Source of the DNA: an uncultured Granulosicoccaceae bacterium
GTDB lineage: Bacteria; Pseudomonadota; Gammaproteobacteria; Granulosicoccales; Granulosicoccaceae
DNA length: 64,000 bases
Assembly: GCA_938006335.1 (NCBI GenBank)
Contig: CALLMF010000005.1
Location: forward strand, 62,001-126,000
Direction: 5' to 3'
A program made the position numbers and the translations under genes. The notes beneath the pieces were generated by a model, which saw only the letters and a program-made list of their open reading frames with translations, was not told where the DNA came from and did no database searches. Shown here in pieces: positions 26,164 through 35,122 of the stretch. Positions within the stretch are counted from its first letter, which is position 1. Every line of letters starts with the position of its first letter.

Positions 26164-27443
26164 GCGCCAATGTTTCACCGGACAATGCGGTCGGCAAGAA
26201 GAACGGGCTACTGGCATGGGTTGACGAGCGGTTCCCGCTCTCGAAGTTGCTCGAGGAGCACGTTACCCAGTACTACGCTCCCAAGAATTTCAACCTCTGG
26301 TACGTGTTTGGCGTACTCGCCATGGTCACGCTCGTCATCCAGATCGTGACCGGCATCTTCCTTACCATGAACTACAAGCCGGACGGCGCCAAGGCGTTTG
26401 CATCGGTCGAGTACATCATGCGCGACGTCAACTTCGGTTGGCTCATTCGCTACATGCACTCCACCGGCGCTTCGGCGTTCTTCGTGGTCGTCTACCTGCA
26501 CATGTTCAGAGCGCTGATGTACGGCTCCTACAAGAAGCCGCGCGAGCTGCTGTGGGTGTTCGGGATGCTCATCTACGTTGCACTGATGGCAGAAGCCTTC
26601 ATGGGCTACCTGCTGCCCTGGGGTCAGATGAGCTACTGGGGCGCCCAGGTCATCATCTCCCTGTTCGGTGCCATTCCGTTTGGTATCGGCGATGCGGTGA
26701 CCTTGTGGCTCAAGGGCGATTACATCGTCTCCGATGCGACGCTCAACCGCTTTTTTGCGCTGCATGTCATCGCGGTACCGCTGGTACTGATCGGGCTGGT
26801 TGCCGGTCACATCATGGCGCTGCACGAAGTCGGCTCCAACAACCCCGACGGCATCGAGATCAAGAAGAACAAGAACTCGGCCGGTATCCCGAAAGACGGC
26901 ATCCCGTTTCACCCGTACTACACCGTGAAGGATCTGGTCGCCATCGTGATCTTCCTGATCGTGTTCTTCGCGGTGGTGTTCTTTGCGCCGGAAATGGGCG
27001 GCTATTTCCTGGAGCACGCCAACTTCATCCCGGCAGACCCCTTGAAGACACCTGAGCACATCGCTCCCGTCTGGTACTTCACGCCGTTCTACGCGATCCT
27101 TCGCGCGGTTCCCGACAAGCTCGGTGGTGTCATGGCCATGGGTGGTGCAATCGTGGTGCTGTTCCTGCTGCCATGGCTGGATCGTAGTCCGATCCGTTCC
27201 ATCCGCTACCGTGCCAACTGGTACAAGATCATGTTGTTCGTGTTTGCTGCCAACTTCCTCATGCTCGGCTACCTGGGCATCAAGCCTGCGACCGACCTCT
27301 ACACCCTGATGTCGCGTATCGGCACGCTCATCTACTTCGGCTACTTCCCGCTTCTGTTCATCCTCAGCAAGAACGAGGTTGGCAAGCCCTTGCCGGATCG
27401 GGTGACCTACCACGGCCACGGCCGTGCCGGGGAGGCATCATGA
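26160..27443 (+). CDS. petB: Cytochrome b subunit of the bc1 complex
   Basis: A 427-residue cytochrome b with eight expected membrane helices; it oxidises ubiquinol at the Qo site and cycles electrons through two b hemes. Heme-ligand histidines lie in [21 protein letters not shown] and in the helix with [26 protein letters not shown]. The Qo motif is PVWY ([19 protein letters not shown]) rather than PEWY, a variant known from beta- and gammaproteobacteria. It overlaps both petA and petC by four bases. Confidence 0.96.
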   Translation: MSANVSPDNAVGKKNGLLAWVDERFPLSKLLEEHVTQYYAPKNFNLWYVFGVLAMVTLVIQIVTGIFLTMNYKPDGAKAFASVEYIMRDVNFGWLIRYMHSTGASAFFVVVYLHMFRALMYGSYKKPRELLWVFGMLIYVALMAEAFMGYLLPWGQMSYWGAQVIISLFGAIPFGIGDAVTLWLKGDYIVSDATLNRFFALHVIAVPLVLIGLVAGHIMALHEVGSNNPDGIEIKKNKNSAGIPKDGIPFHPYYTVKDLVAIVIFLIVFFAVVFFAPEMGGYFLEHANFIPADPLKTPEHIAPVWYFTPFYAILRAVPDKLGGVMAMGGAIVVLFLLPWLDRSPIRSIRYRANWYKIMLFVFAANFLMLGYLGIKPATDLYTLMSRIGTLIYFGYFPLLFILSKNEVGKPLPDRVTYHGHGRAGEAS

Positions 27444-28219
27444 TGGCGGGAATCACTTCACGCCTGGCGGCGGCACTGCCGCTGACCCTGCCTCTGACCC
27501 TGGCGCTGATGCTCGGTGCAGCGTCGGCACCGGCATGGTCTGCCGGCGCGGGTGCGGCACTCGAAACGCCTCGCATCGATCAGGGCAATGTGCGCTCCCT
27601 GCAGAGTGGCGCTCGCCACTTCATCAACAATTGCATGGGTTGCCACAGCGTCGAGTACAGCCGTTACAGCCGTCTGGCTGAAGATCTGCAGCTGGACGAG
27701 ACGGATGTGGAAGCCAACTTCATCTTTACCACGGACGCGGATGGCGAGCCCACCAAGATCGGCTCGCTCATGACCAATAACATGACCAAGGAGTACGGCG
27801 CCACCGCCTTTGGCGTCAAGCCGCCTGATCTGTCGTTGACAGCCCGGTCGCGCGGTACGGACTGGATCTACACCTTCCTGAAGACGTTCTACCTCGACCC
27901 GGACCGTGCCGGCACTGGCGTCAACAACGTGGTCTATCCGGGGACGGCCATGCCCCACGTGTTGTGGAAGTATCAAGGTTGGCAGGAACTCGGCGAAGAC
28001 AGCCACGGCGATGCTGCGCTGACACTGGCAGAGCCCGGAGTGATGTCTCCTGACGAGTACGACACGATGATTTCGGACATCACCAACTTCCTGGGCTACG
28101 TCGCCGATCCGATCAAGGAAACCCGACACAGCATGGGTGTTCTCGTGATGCTGTTTCTGCTCGTGCTGCTGGTCGGCTCCTGGTTCCTCAAGAAGGAATA
28201 CTGGAAAGACGTCGTCTGA
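27440..28219 (+). CDS. petC: Cytochrome c1 of the bc1 complex
   Basis: A 259-residue c-type cytochrome: signal peptide (about residues 1-36), heme motif CMGCH in [17 protein letters not shown], and a C-terminal membrane anchor ([21 protein letters not shown]). The axial Met is expected in the stretch [17 protein letters not shown]. It transfers electrons from the Rieske centre to soluble cytochrome c. Overlaps petB by four bases and is followed 4 bp later by sspA, as in many gammaproteobacteria. Confidence 0.95.
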   Translation: MMAGITSRLAAALPLTLPLTLALMLGAASAPAWSAGAGAALETPRIDQGNVRSLQSGARHFINNCMGCHSVEYSRYSRLAEDLQLDETDVEANFIFTTDADGEPTKIGSLMTNNMTKEYGATAFGVKPPDLSLTARSRGTDWIYTFLKTFYLDPDRAGTGVNNVVYPGTAMPHVLWKYQGWQELGEDSHGDAALTLAEPGVMSPDEYDTMISDITNFLGYVADPIKETRHSMGVLVMLFLLVLLVGSWFLKKEYWKDVV

Positions 28220-28223
28220 TCCG

Positions 28224-28838
28224 GTGTCCGGAACCCGACGCAGTCTGCCGGTGCTCTACTCGGACCCTTTGGCCATCGATAGCCATCGGGTCCGGTTTGT
28301 ACTCGAGGAAAAACGAATCGACTTCACCTGCGTTGACGTTGCCGCCGGGGACGTCAACGCGGAGTTGTTGGCTCATGAGCCTTCGGGCGCGACCCCGGTG
28401 TTTGCCGACCGCGAGCTTGCGCTCTACGACTGGCAAGTCATCATCGATTACATTGACGAACGCTTCCCGCATCCGCCGCTGATGCCCATGGACCCCGTGT
28501 CGAGGGCACAGACACGACAGGCCCGCGCCCGACTTCGCAAGGACTGGGATAGTCTGCTCCCCGCGACGGGGGACGCGATCACGGCTCCCTCGGCGGCGCA
28601 GTTGAAGGCGGCCTTGAGCGAGGCGGCCGAGCTATTTGCCGTCAAGCGGTATTTTCTGTCCGACGAGTTCTCGCTGCTGGACATCACACTCGGCCCGCTG
28701 TTGTGGCGTCTGCGCGGTTATGGCATCGTTCTCGACGAAGGGGCTGAGCCGATTGCGACCTATGCTCAGCGCCTGTTCGCGCGTCCGGGTTTTCAAGCAA
28801 GCCTCAGCGATGCTGAGAAGGCCATGAGCGAGTCATGA
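28224..28838 (+). CDS. sspA: Stringent starvation protein A
   Basis: A 204-residue protein with a glutathione S-transferase fold that binds RNA polymerase and is involved in starvation and acid-stress transcription. The N-terminal thioredoxin-like part is LPVLYSDPLAIDSHRVRFVLEEKRID with the cis-Pro region ATPVFADRELALYDWQVIIDYIDERFPHP; the helical C-terminal half follows. It starts with GTG four bases after petC. It lacks the usual catalytic Ser/Cys context of an active GST, as SspA proteins do. It is followed by sspB. Confidence 0.9.
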   Translation: MSGTRRSLPVLYSDPLAIDSHRVRFVLEEKRIDFTCVDVAAGDVNAELLAHEPSGATPVFADRELALYDWQVIIDYIDERFPHPPLMPMDPVSRAQTRQARARLRKDWDSLLPATGDAITAPSAAQLKAALSEAAELFAVKRYFLSDEFSLLDITLGPLLWRLRGYGIVLDEGAEPIATYAQRLFARPGFQASLSDAEKAMSES

Positions 28839-28845
28839 ACGGCAG

Positions 28846-29289
28846 GTGAGTGAGGTGACGTCTAGCAGACCGTATTTGATCAGAGCGCTCTACGAGTGGA
28901 TCGTCGACAACGGCTTCACGCCGTATATGTTGGTCGATACCGCAGGGGACCGCGTGACAGTACCGAGTGCCTTCGTCGAGAACGGCCGCATCATCCTGAA
29001 TATCAGCCCTGAGGCCACGCACAGCCTGGTGCTGGGCAATGATGCTGTGACTTTCAACGCCCGATTCAGTGGCACGGCCATGGACGTACACGTACCGGTG
29101 GCTGGAGTTCTCGCCATCTATGCCCGTGAAAACGGACAAGGCATGATGTTCGGCGAGCAGGACGACACTCCGCCGGAGCCGGGCCCCAAGCCAGGCGCTC
29201 CCAGATCCGTCGATACCGGCGACGCACCGCCGCCGCCGCCCGCCGGCTCATCCAAGACAGAGCGCCCGACCCTGAAAATCGTGAAGTAG
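28846..29289 (+). CDS. sspB: ClpXP adaptor SspB
   Basis: A 147-residue adaptor that delivers ssrA-tagged peptides to ClpXP. The folded domain RPYLIRALYEWIVDNGFTPYMLVD ... GRIILNISPEATHSLVLGND ... VPVAGVLAIYARENGQGMMF binds the tag; a Pro-rich linker follows, and the C-terminal peptide RPTLKIVK is the ClpX-docking XB motif. The start is GTG at 28846, 7 bp after sspA; GTG at 28855 is an alternative. The gene is convergent with yraN, 10 bp away. Confidence 0.93.
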   Translation: MSEVTSSRPYLIRALYEWIVDNGFTPYMLVDTAGDRVTVPSAFVENGRIILNISPEATHSLVLGNDAVTFNARFSGTAMDVHVPVAGVLAIYARENGQGMMFGEQDDTPPEPGPKPGAPRSVDTGDAPPPPPAGSSKTERPTLKIVK

Positions 29290-29299
29290 GGACAGACCA

Positions 29300-29719
29300 C
29301 TAGCAGGCTGACTGAACCCAGGTAAGGCGCTGACCCTCCCAGCTTAAATCGCCTGGGGCGCCGAAGCGCGCCGGGCATATCCCGATGACATCGATGCGCG
29401 CCGGGCGACGCGGGTCGGCGTGTTGCTGCAGCCATGCGCGTGCGGTGATGCGTAGCTTGCGTGCCTTGGCATACGTCACGCTTGCCAGTGGTCCGCCGTA
29501 GTCCAGGCGGCTGCGATAGCGCACTTCGACAAATACGATGCCACGGCTCGCGGGGTCGGCACAGACGAGATCCAGTTCGCCTCTGCGACGCAGGTATCCG
29601 CGTTCGAGTATGTGCAAGCCCCGGGACTCCAGAAAGCGCCCCGCGGACGCTTCGGCGGCATCCCCTCGGGTCTGCTTGACTGTTCTGGAGCCGGTCTCGT
29701 TCTGTATTTTCTGATGCAT
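29300..29719 (-). CDS. yraN: YraN-family (UPF0102) putative nuclease-fold protein
   Basis: A 139-residue protein with the restriction-endonuclease-like core of the UPF0102 family: GDAAEASAGRFLESRGLHILERGY, RRRGELDLVCAD and IVFVEVRYRSR give the usual E, D and ExK-like positions, here with Arg in place of Lys in EVRYR. The biochemical role is not established. It lies 41 bp downstream of lpoA, as in E. coli. Its ribosome binding site AGGGAG sits in the loop of a small GGACC/GGTCC inverted repeat. Confidence 0.85.
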   Translation of the reverse strand: MHQKIQNETGSRTVKQTRGDAAEASAGRFLESRGLHILERGYLRRRGELDLVCADPASRGIVFVEVRYRSRLDYGGPLASVTYAKARKLRITARAWLQQHADPRRPARIDVIGICPARFGAPGDLSWEGQRLTWVQSAC

Positions 29720-29760
29720 TCGAGGACCCTCCCTGGTCCATCGTCATGGTGAGCGTTAGG

Positions 29761-31746
29761 TCAGTTGATGCGTCGTCCGCGGGTACCGACGGCCGCATCG
29801 TCTGCGGTATCGATCTGGTCGACACGTACCGACACACCCTCCTGATACTGCGCCCAGTCCAGCCGACGTTGCACGCGCCCGTCACTCCCTAGAGAAAGCT
29901 CACCGGTAAAACCGCGGATGCGCCCGCCTTCGGCAATGGTGTCCAGCGAATTGATCAAGGTCCAGGCATCGGCACCAAGCGCATAGAGTGGTCCGAACAC
30001 GCCTTGCGCAGAAGGGAACTCGTTGAGAATGGCGCTCTTGACCGGGTTGTTGTCCATCGCCGGGTCCAGCGCCCACGGGGAGTCGGTGTAGAAGATCGTG
30101 TTGAGATCGCTGTTGGCTTTGGTATCGTCAGTGACTGAAGCCACACGTGAAGTTGAAAACCTGGGTAGCCCGCGTGCGCGGAAAAAATCGAGCTGCGGCC
30201 GCACCGAGCGCGCCTGCTCATTGCCCATCGCCAGAAACACCATGTCCACGTCCTGCCGAATGGCGGGCTCGAAGAACAGTCGCTCACCGAGAACATTGCT
30301 CAGCGTACGAAAGCGGCTGTCGCTCGCATCGATGGCGAGTGCTTCGCGGATCTGTGCCGAGTAGTCATACTGATCGTTGGGCAGGACAGCGACATGAACC
30401 ACGTCGCCTCCACGCGCATACATCGCTTCCTGGAAGGCGCGCGCTTCGCGATCACCCCGTGAGTCGTCGCTTTGCAACACGATGGCCGTGTCCAGTGAAA
30501 GCGCCATCGCGCGAGCCGCGGCGCCGCGCGCCTCGTCTTCGGGTGCCAGGCCAAACTGGATGATGTTTTCGCCGGAGCTTCTTCCGCCGATGTTCTCTAC
30601 GGTATTGAGTGTGATGGTGGGGACAGAGATCAGTCGTTGCGTCACTATCGCTGCGACCGCTTCCTTGCGCAGCGGGCCGATGATGGCATCGGCGCCTTCC
30701 CGAACGGCATTCTCATAAGCGGTGCGCGCAAATGCCGGGCTGACTCCGATGTCGTAAAAACGCAAGTCCGGTACACGCGCAGTGCGGCCGGCTTCGTTGC
30801 GAGCGGCGATCATGCCGTCGCGTATGGCGGCGGAAGCCGAGCCCGTACGCGAATCGGTCAGCGGTAGCAGCACCGCGACGGCGGTGATGTCCGTGCCGCC
30901 GGTCGAAATGCCTTCGAAGTCCGTTGGTGTCTCCAGGGCTGCCACAAAGTCGCCATTGGCCGGGTGATCCGGAAACAGGGTTTGCCACTGCGAAAACACC
31001 TCTCGCCGCTCGGCGACGTCCGGGCCGGCGTCTGCATTGGCGAGTGCGAGCTCGACCCAACCCTGGTAGACATCGCCACGCACGTTGGTCGTCAGCCGTT
31101 GCAAGGTGGAGAGCGGCAGTGCACTGAGCATTTGCCACGTGCCGGCCTGGCTGCGCTCGATCACGACGGGGTCGGTCAGCTGCGACTCGAGTCCGATGCG
31201 TGCCTGCAGTTCCTGGTCGGCGTCGCCGGTCCGGGAATGGACCTGGGCGCGGGTTTCGTAGACGCGTGCGCGATGCAGGGACGACAGCACGTCTTCCGGT
31301 TGCGGCAGCGCCTCCAGGGCGCCTTCCGGGTTGTCGTCCAGCAGGCGCGCCTTGGCGACGAGGATATTGCGGCGTTGGACCAGTTCGAGCGTGGCGAGCT
31401 CCAGCGGCACAGCGTCAAGCTTGGTCCGCCCTGGCGCCCCAAGTCCACGGTCAAAGAGAATTTCCGCAGCGATGATCAGGTAGTCCTGCTGCTCCTCGAT
31501 GCTGTCGGCACCGGCGGCCTTGTCGGTGTACACATCCGCTGCCGCGATGGGCTGCCCGCGCTGCAGCTGCCGGCGTGCAGCCGGGTCTGTTACGCTCGCA
31601 AAACCCGGTTCGTCGGGCAGGGCAGGTGACGACGAGGTGGCACAGCCGGCAGTGACGCCGAGTGTCGCGACAAGCACCATGCCGGCAAACCAGCGAACGC
31701 CGCGTGCGGGCGCGCTCTTCAACCTTTCATTGATTGCGTAGTTCAT
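29761..31746 (-). CDS. lpoA: Penicillin-binding protein activator LpoA
   Basis: A 661-residue outer-membrane lipoprotein that in E. coli reaches through the peptidoglycan to activate PBP1a. Signal peptide with lipobox GVTAGC; then a TPR-like N-terminal domain (about 40-270) and a periplasmic-binding-protein-like C-terminal domain (IAVLLPLTDSRTGSASAAIRDGMIAA-like, read here as VAVLLPL). The ATG at 31746 is the best start, and its codon overlaps the rsmI start codon on the other strand. No rsmI promoter can therefore lie between the genes. It heads an lpoA-yraN pair. Confidence 0.92.
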   Translation of the reverse strand: MNYAINERLKSAPARGVRWFAGMVLVATLGVTAGCATSSSPALPDEPGFASVTDPAARRQLQRGQPIAAADVYTDKAAGADSIEEQQDYLIIAAEILFDRGLGAPGRTKLDAVPLELATLELVQRRNILVAKARLLDDNPEGALEALPQPEDVLSSLHRARVYETRAQVHSRTGDADQELQARIGLESQLTDPVVIERSQAGTWQMLSALPLSTLQRLTTNVRGDVYQGWVELALANADAGPDVAERREVFSQWQTLFPDHPANGDFVAALETPTDFEGISTGGTDITAVAVLLPLTDSRTGSASAAIRDGMIAARNEAGRTARVPDLRFYDIGVSPAFARTAYENAVREGADAIIGPLRKEAVAAIVTQRLISVPTITLNTVENIGGRSSGENIIQFGLAPEDEARGAAARAMALSLDTAIVLQSDDSRGDREARAFQEAMYARGGDVVHVAVLPNDQYDYSAQIREALAIDASDSRFRTLSNVLGERLFFEPAIRQDVDMVFLAMGNEQARSVRPQLDFFRARGLPRFSTSRVASVTDDTKANSDLNTIFYTDSPWALDPAMDNNPVKSAILNEFPSAQGVFGPLYALGADAWTLINSLDTIAEGGRIRGFTGELSLGSDGRVQRRLDWAQYQEGVSVRVDQIDTADDAAVGTRGRRIN

Positions 31747-32617
31747 GGCGCGTGAGCATACGCTGTACCTCGTTGCCACGCCAATTGGCAACCTCGATGA
31801 CATCAGTCAGAGAGCCGTCACCACGCTCCGTGACGTGGTGACAATCTACGCTGAAGACACGCGCCATAGCAGGCGACTGCTGCAGGCCCATGGCATCTCG
31901 ACACCGGTACACACACTGCACGAGCACAACGAGGCCGAGCGCGCGGACGAGATCGCGCGGCGCATCGCCGAGAGCGGCAGCGCCGCGCTGATCAGTGATG
32001 CGGGGACGCCGTTGATATCGGACCCCGGTTACCGTCTGGTCAAGGCCTGCGTCAGCATGGGGGTAACGGTGTCTCCGGTGCCCGGGGCCTGCGCGCTGAT
32101 TGCCGCTATCAGCGCCTCGGGCTTGCCGACGGACCGTTTTTCCTACGCCGGGTTTCCGCCGGCTCGCGGAGCGGTGCGTGCGGCCTGGTTTGCCGAACAT
32201 GCCCGCTCGGCGCACACGGTGGTCTTTTATGAGTCCCCGCACCGCATCCTCGATGCGGTCGAGCAGATCGTTGCGCACAGTGGTGCCGGCCACCCACTGG
32301 TGCTGGGGCGGGAGATCACCAAGCGCTTTGAAACGTTTTTGCGCGGCACGGCAGCTGAGGTGCTCGAGCAATTGCGAGCCGATGCCAACCAGCAACGAGG
32401 GGAGTTTGTCGTGGTGCTGGGTGCTGCCACGCGCGCGCTGGACGAGCACCTTATAGAGAGCTCCGTTGATGCGGTGATTGGCACGCTGACACCGCACTTG
32501 CCACCGAAGACGGTGGCTCGAATCCTTGCTGATCTCGGCAGTATCTCGCGTCGTGACGCCTATGCTCGGGTGCTGGCCTTGCGCGGTGAGCAGGACGAGT
32601 CGGCAGGGCTTCCCTAG
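31745..32617 (+). CDS. rsmI: 16S rRNA 2'-O-methyltransferase (C1402) RsmI
   Basis: A 290-residue SAM-dependent enzyme that methylates the ribose of C1402. LYLVATPIGNLDDISQRAV, YAEDTRHSRRLLQAHGI, ALISDAGTPLISDPGYRLVKAC and FYESPHRI are family signatures. A TAG two codons upstream in frame means the start must be at 31745 or later, and the conserved domain begins at residue 7, so the start is firm. The RNase P RNA follows. Confidence 0.95.
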   Translation: MAREHTLYLVATPIGNLDDISQRAVTTLRDVVTIYAEDTRHSRRLLQAHGISTPVHTLHEHNEAERADEIARRIAESGSAALISDAGTPLISDPGYRLVKACVSMGVTVSPVPGACALIAAISASGLPTDRFSYAGFPPARGAVRAAWFAEHARSAHTVVFYESPHRILDAVEQIVAHSGAGHPLVLGREITKRFETFLRGTAAEVLEQLRADANQQRGEFVVVLGAATRALDEHLIESSVDAVIGTLTPHLPPKTVARILADLGSISRRDAYARVLALRGEQDESAGLP

Positions 32618-32658
32618 AAAGCTCCACGGCCGCATCGCGCGCTTGCTATGCTCGGCGC

Positions 32659-33030
<372 letters not shown>

Positions 33031-33257
33031 CTCAGCCTGCGCACCCATAAAACCCATTGGCAGGCAGCGCCGCCTCAGGCTCAAATGAAAACTCTTTGAA
33101 ACAGAACTGCGTGCGCCAGAGATTCGGCAGTGACCTGCGCCACTGTTCTAATCACGATTCGAGCAGCTGCCCCTAAGCCATTGATTTGAGCCTTTCGGGG
33201 CTCGCTCCTAACTCCTTGTCGTAGAAGGCAAAAAACTTGATTTAAGCCGCGATTTCG
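33031..33257. other. intergenic region between rnpB and the mra promoter
   Basis: No gene is recognisable. A GAGCC/GGCTC stem with a 6-base loop lies at 33188-33203. I see no clear T-run terminator for rnpB. The 305-bp gap between rnpB and mraZ also holds the promoter and MraZ sites listed next. Confidence 0.5.
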
Positions 33258-33286
33258 TTGCTGAGGTCGTGTGTGATCCGTATAGT
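33258..33286 (+). promoter_or_regulatory. mra/dcw cluster promoter
   Basis: TTGCTG (33258-33263) and TATAGT (33281-33286) are separated by 17 bp, a strong sigma-70 pattern, 50 bp before the mraZ ATG. The whole dcw cluster downstream has overlapping or nearly overlapping genes, so this is probably its principal promoter. Confidence 0.75.
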
Positions 33287-33319
33287 GGCAGCAGATGCCC
33301 GTCAGTGGCATTTTGTGGG
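33285..33319 (+). promoter_or_regulatory. MraZ-binding repeat array
   Basis: Pentamers GTGGC (33285), ATGCC (33295, degenerate), GTGGC (33305) and GTGGG (33315) follow each other every 10 bp. MraZ is known to bind tandem GTGGG/TGGGA repeats on one face of the helix at this position. The array begins inside the -10 box and covers the expected transcription start, which fits autorepression. Confidence 0.65.
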
Positions 33320-33335
33320 AATTCATCCCGGAGCC

Positions 33336-33797
33336 ATGCGATTTCGCGGAATTACAAAGATCAGTGTCGACGCCAAGGGCCGCATTGCGGTGCCAAAGCA
33401 CCATCGCGACACCCTGATCGACAACGGCATCTCCGAGATCGTCGTGACCGCGGACCTGTCCGGCTGTTTGCTGGTCTATCCCATGCCCGTGTGGCAGGAG
33501 ATCGAGGACAAATTGGTCGATCTGCCCAATAACAATCCAAAGGCTCGTCGAATCCAGCGTCTCTACATCGGCTACGCAACGCCGATGGAGCTCGACGGCA
33601 CCGGACGTATCCTGCTGCCCGCCGAGCTTCGTGAGTACGCCGGCATGGACCGCAAGGTGGTGCTGATCGGGCAAGGTCGAAAGCTCGAGCTATGGGATGA
33701 GCAGGCCTGGACCAGCGAGAACGAAAGCTGGAGAGACGACAGGGGCACCGAGAGTGAAATGCCGCCGCCTGACGCCCTGCAGAGCATCAGTTTCTGA
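33336..33797 (+). CDS. mraZ: Transcriptional regulator MraZ
   Basis: A 153-residue DNA-binding protein with two SpoVT/AbrB-like halves: ITKISVDAKGRIAVPKHHRD and ATPMELDGTGRILLPAELREYAG. MraZ forms rings and represses its own dcw operon. The ATG at 33336 gives the family N-terminus (MRFRGITKISVD) and has CCGGAG just upstream; upstream in-frame codons would run over the operator. Its TGA shares its final base with the rsmH ATG. Confidence 0.96.
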   Translation: MRFRGITKISVDAKGRIAVPKHHRDTLIDNGISEIVVTADLSGCLLVYPMPVWQEIEDKLVDLPNNNPKARRIQRLYIGYATPMELDGTGRILLPAELREYAGMDRKVVLIGQGRKLELWDEQAWTSENESWRDDRGTESEMPPPDALQSISF

Positions 33798-34735
33798 TGG
33801 AAGCAGCTGGAACACACATACCCGTGTTGCTCGATGAAGCGCTCGATGCCCTCGCGCTGCGCGAGGACGGTCGTTACGTTGACGCAACCTTCGGGCGCGG
33901 TGGGCACGCGTCCAGCCTGCTCGAACGCCTCGGTGCCAGCGGCAGTCTGTTGGCCGTGGATCGGGATCCGGATGCGGTCGCAGTGGCGCAGCAGCGCTTT
34001 GCCGACGATTCGCGTTTCACGATCCGGCAAGCGAACTTCGCTGCGATAGAGGCAGTGGTCGATGCTGCCGGCTGGCGTGGCCGTGTTGACGGCCTGCTCG
34101 CCGATCTCGGCGTGTCATCACCACAACTGGATGTTGCCGAGCGTGGTTTTGGTTTTTCCCGTGATGGCGAGCTGGACATGCGCATGGATCCCGGTAGCGG
34201 CGAGTCAGCGGCCGAGTGGTTGGCCCAGGTCGATGAAGGCCTGCTCGCTGATGTGCTCAAGCGATACGGAGAAGAACGCTACGCCAAGCGTATTGCTGCG
34301 GCGATCGTGCAGGCCCGTCAGGAGCAGCCGATTCGGCGCACCACCGAGCTGGCCGAGATCGTGAAGGCGGCGCACCCGCGCTGGGAGCGCCATCATCACC
34401 CGGCTACGCGCACCTTCCAGGCCATCCGTATCGCGATCAACGGAGAACTTGATGCGCTTGAGTCGTTGCTTGGCAGCGCCGCCAACATCCTCTCGCGCGG
34501 GGCGCGTCTGGCGATCATCAGTTTTCATTCCCTGGAAGACCGTCTGGTGAAGCGAGCTTTGCGCAAACCACCGCCTGATCCGAACCTTCCGCGCGATCTG
34601 CCGCTGCCGCCCGGATACGAGGAAGCCATCCACCCCTGGCGTACGGTCGGAAAGCCGGTGCGCGCGTCAGTTGCGGAGCTGGATGGCAATCCACGCGCAC
34701 GTAGCGCTGTGCTGCGCATAGCGGAGCGCACATGA
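33797..34735 (+). CDS. rsmH: 16S rRNA m4C1402 methyltransferase RsmH
   Basis: A 312-residue SAM methyltransferase acting on N4 of C1402, the same nucleotide whose ribose is modified by RsmI encoded 1.2 kb upstream. HIPVLLDEALDAL, DATFGRGGHASSLLERL, ADLGVSSPQLDVAERGFGFSRDGELDMRMD and ISFHSLEDRLVKRALR are diagnostic. It overlaps mraZ by one base and ftsL by four. Confidence 0.96.
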   Translation: MEAAGTHIPVLLDEALDALALREDGRYVDATFGRGGHASSLLERLGASGSLLAVDRDPDAVAVAQQRFADDSRFTIRQANFAAIEAVVDAAGWRGRVDGLLADLGVSSPQLDVAERGFGFSRDGELDMRMDPGSGESAAEWLAQVDEGLLADVLKRYGEERYAKRIAAAIVQARQEQPIRRTTELAEIVKAAHPRWERHHHPATRTFQAIRIAINGELDALESLLGSAANILSRGARLAIISFHSLEDRLVKRALRKPPPDPNLPRDLPLPPGYEEAIHPWRTVGKPVRASVAELDGNPRARSAVLRIAERT

Positions 34736-35112
34736 GCGAGTCCGCTGCCAACGTGGGTCGTCCCAGCGTCAATCTCTCTGCGCACAGCTCGGCATCGCTT
34801 GCGTCGCCAGGTTCCGGGCTTGATGTATCCGATGCGTGGAATATTGCTGCGCTTGCGCTGGCGGGCCTGTGCTGTTGCTCGGCAATTGCCGTCGTGTACA
34901 CAAAGCACTTGTCGCGCGCCGTGTGGGCTGATATCAGCGTGAGCCGCGCGGCCATTGACGAGTTGAGTGTTGATTGGAGTCGACTGCAGATCGAGCAGAG
35001 CACCTTCTCTGACCATGGTCGCGTAGAGCGCGCGGCGCGTGATCGACTCGGCATGACCTATCCCTCGCTCGAGACCACTCGTTTCATCGTGAGTGAGCCG
35101 TCGCGTCCATGA
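34732..35112 (+). CDS. ftsL: Cell division protein FtsL
   Basis: A 126-residue bitopic divisome protein: a cytoplasmic N-terminus of about 35 residues, one membrane helix (IAALALAGLCCCSAIAVVY) and a periplasmic coiled-coil (AAIDELSVDWSRLQIEQSTF) with the closing ARDRLGMTYPS typical of FtsL. It forms a complex with FtsB and FtsQ to control FtsWI. Identification rests on topology, the RLGM motif and position between rsmH and ftsI. The N-terminal tail is longer and more Ser-rich than in E. coli. Confidence 0.9.
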   Translation: MSESAANVGRPSVNLSAHSSASLASPGSGLDVSDAWNIAALALAGLCCCSAIAVVYTKHLSRAVWADISVSRAAIDELSVDWSRLQIEQSTFSDHGRVERAARDRLGMTYPSLETTRFIVSEPSRP

Positions 35113-35122
35113 GTCGCCAGTC

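Noticed and set aside
26208-27419. 403-codon open frame antisense to petB
   Set aside because: It lies entirely opposite a clear cytochrome b gene and shows no domain or ribosome binding site.
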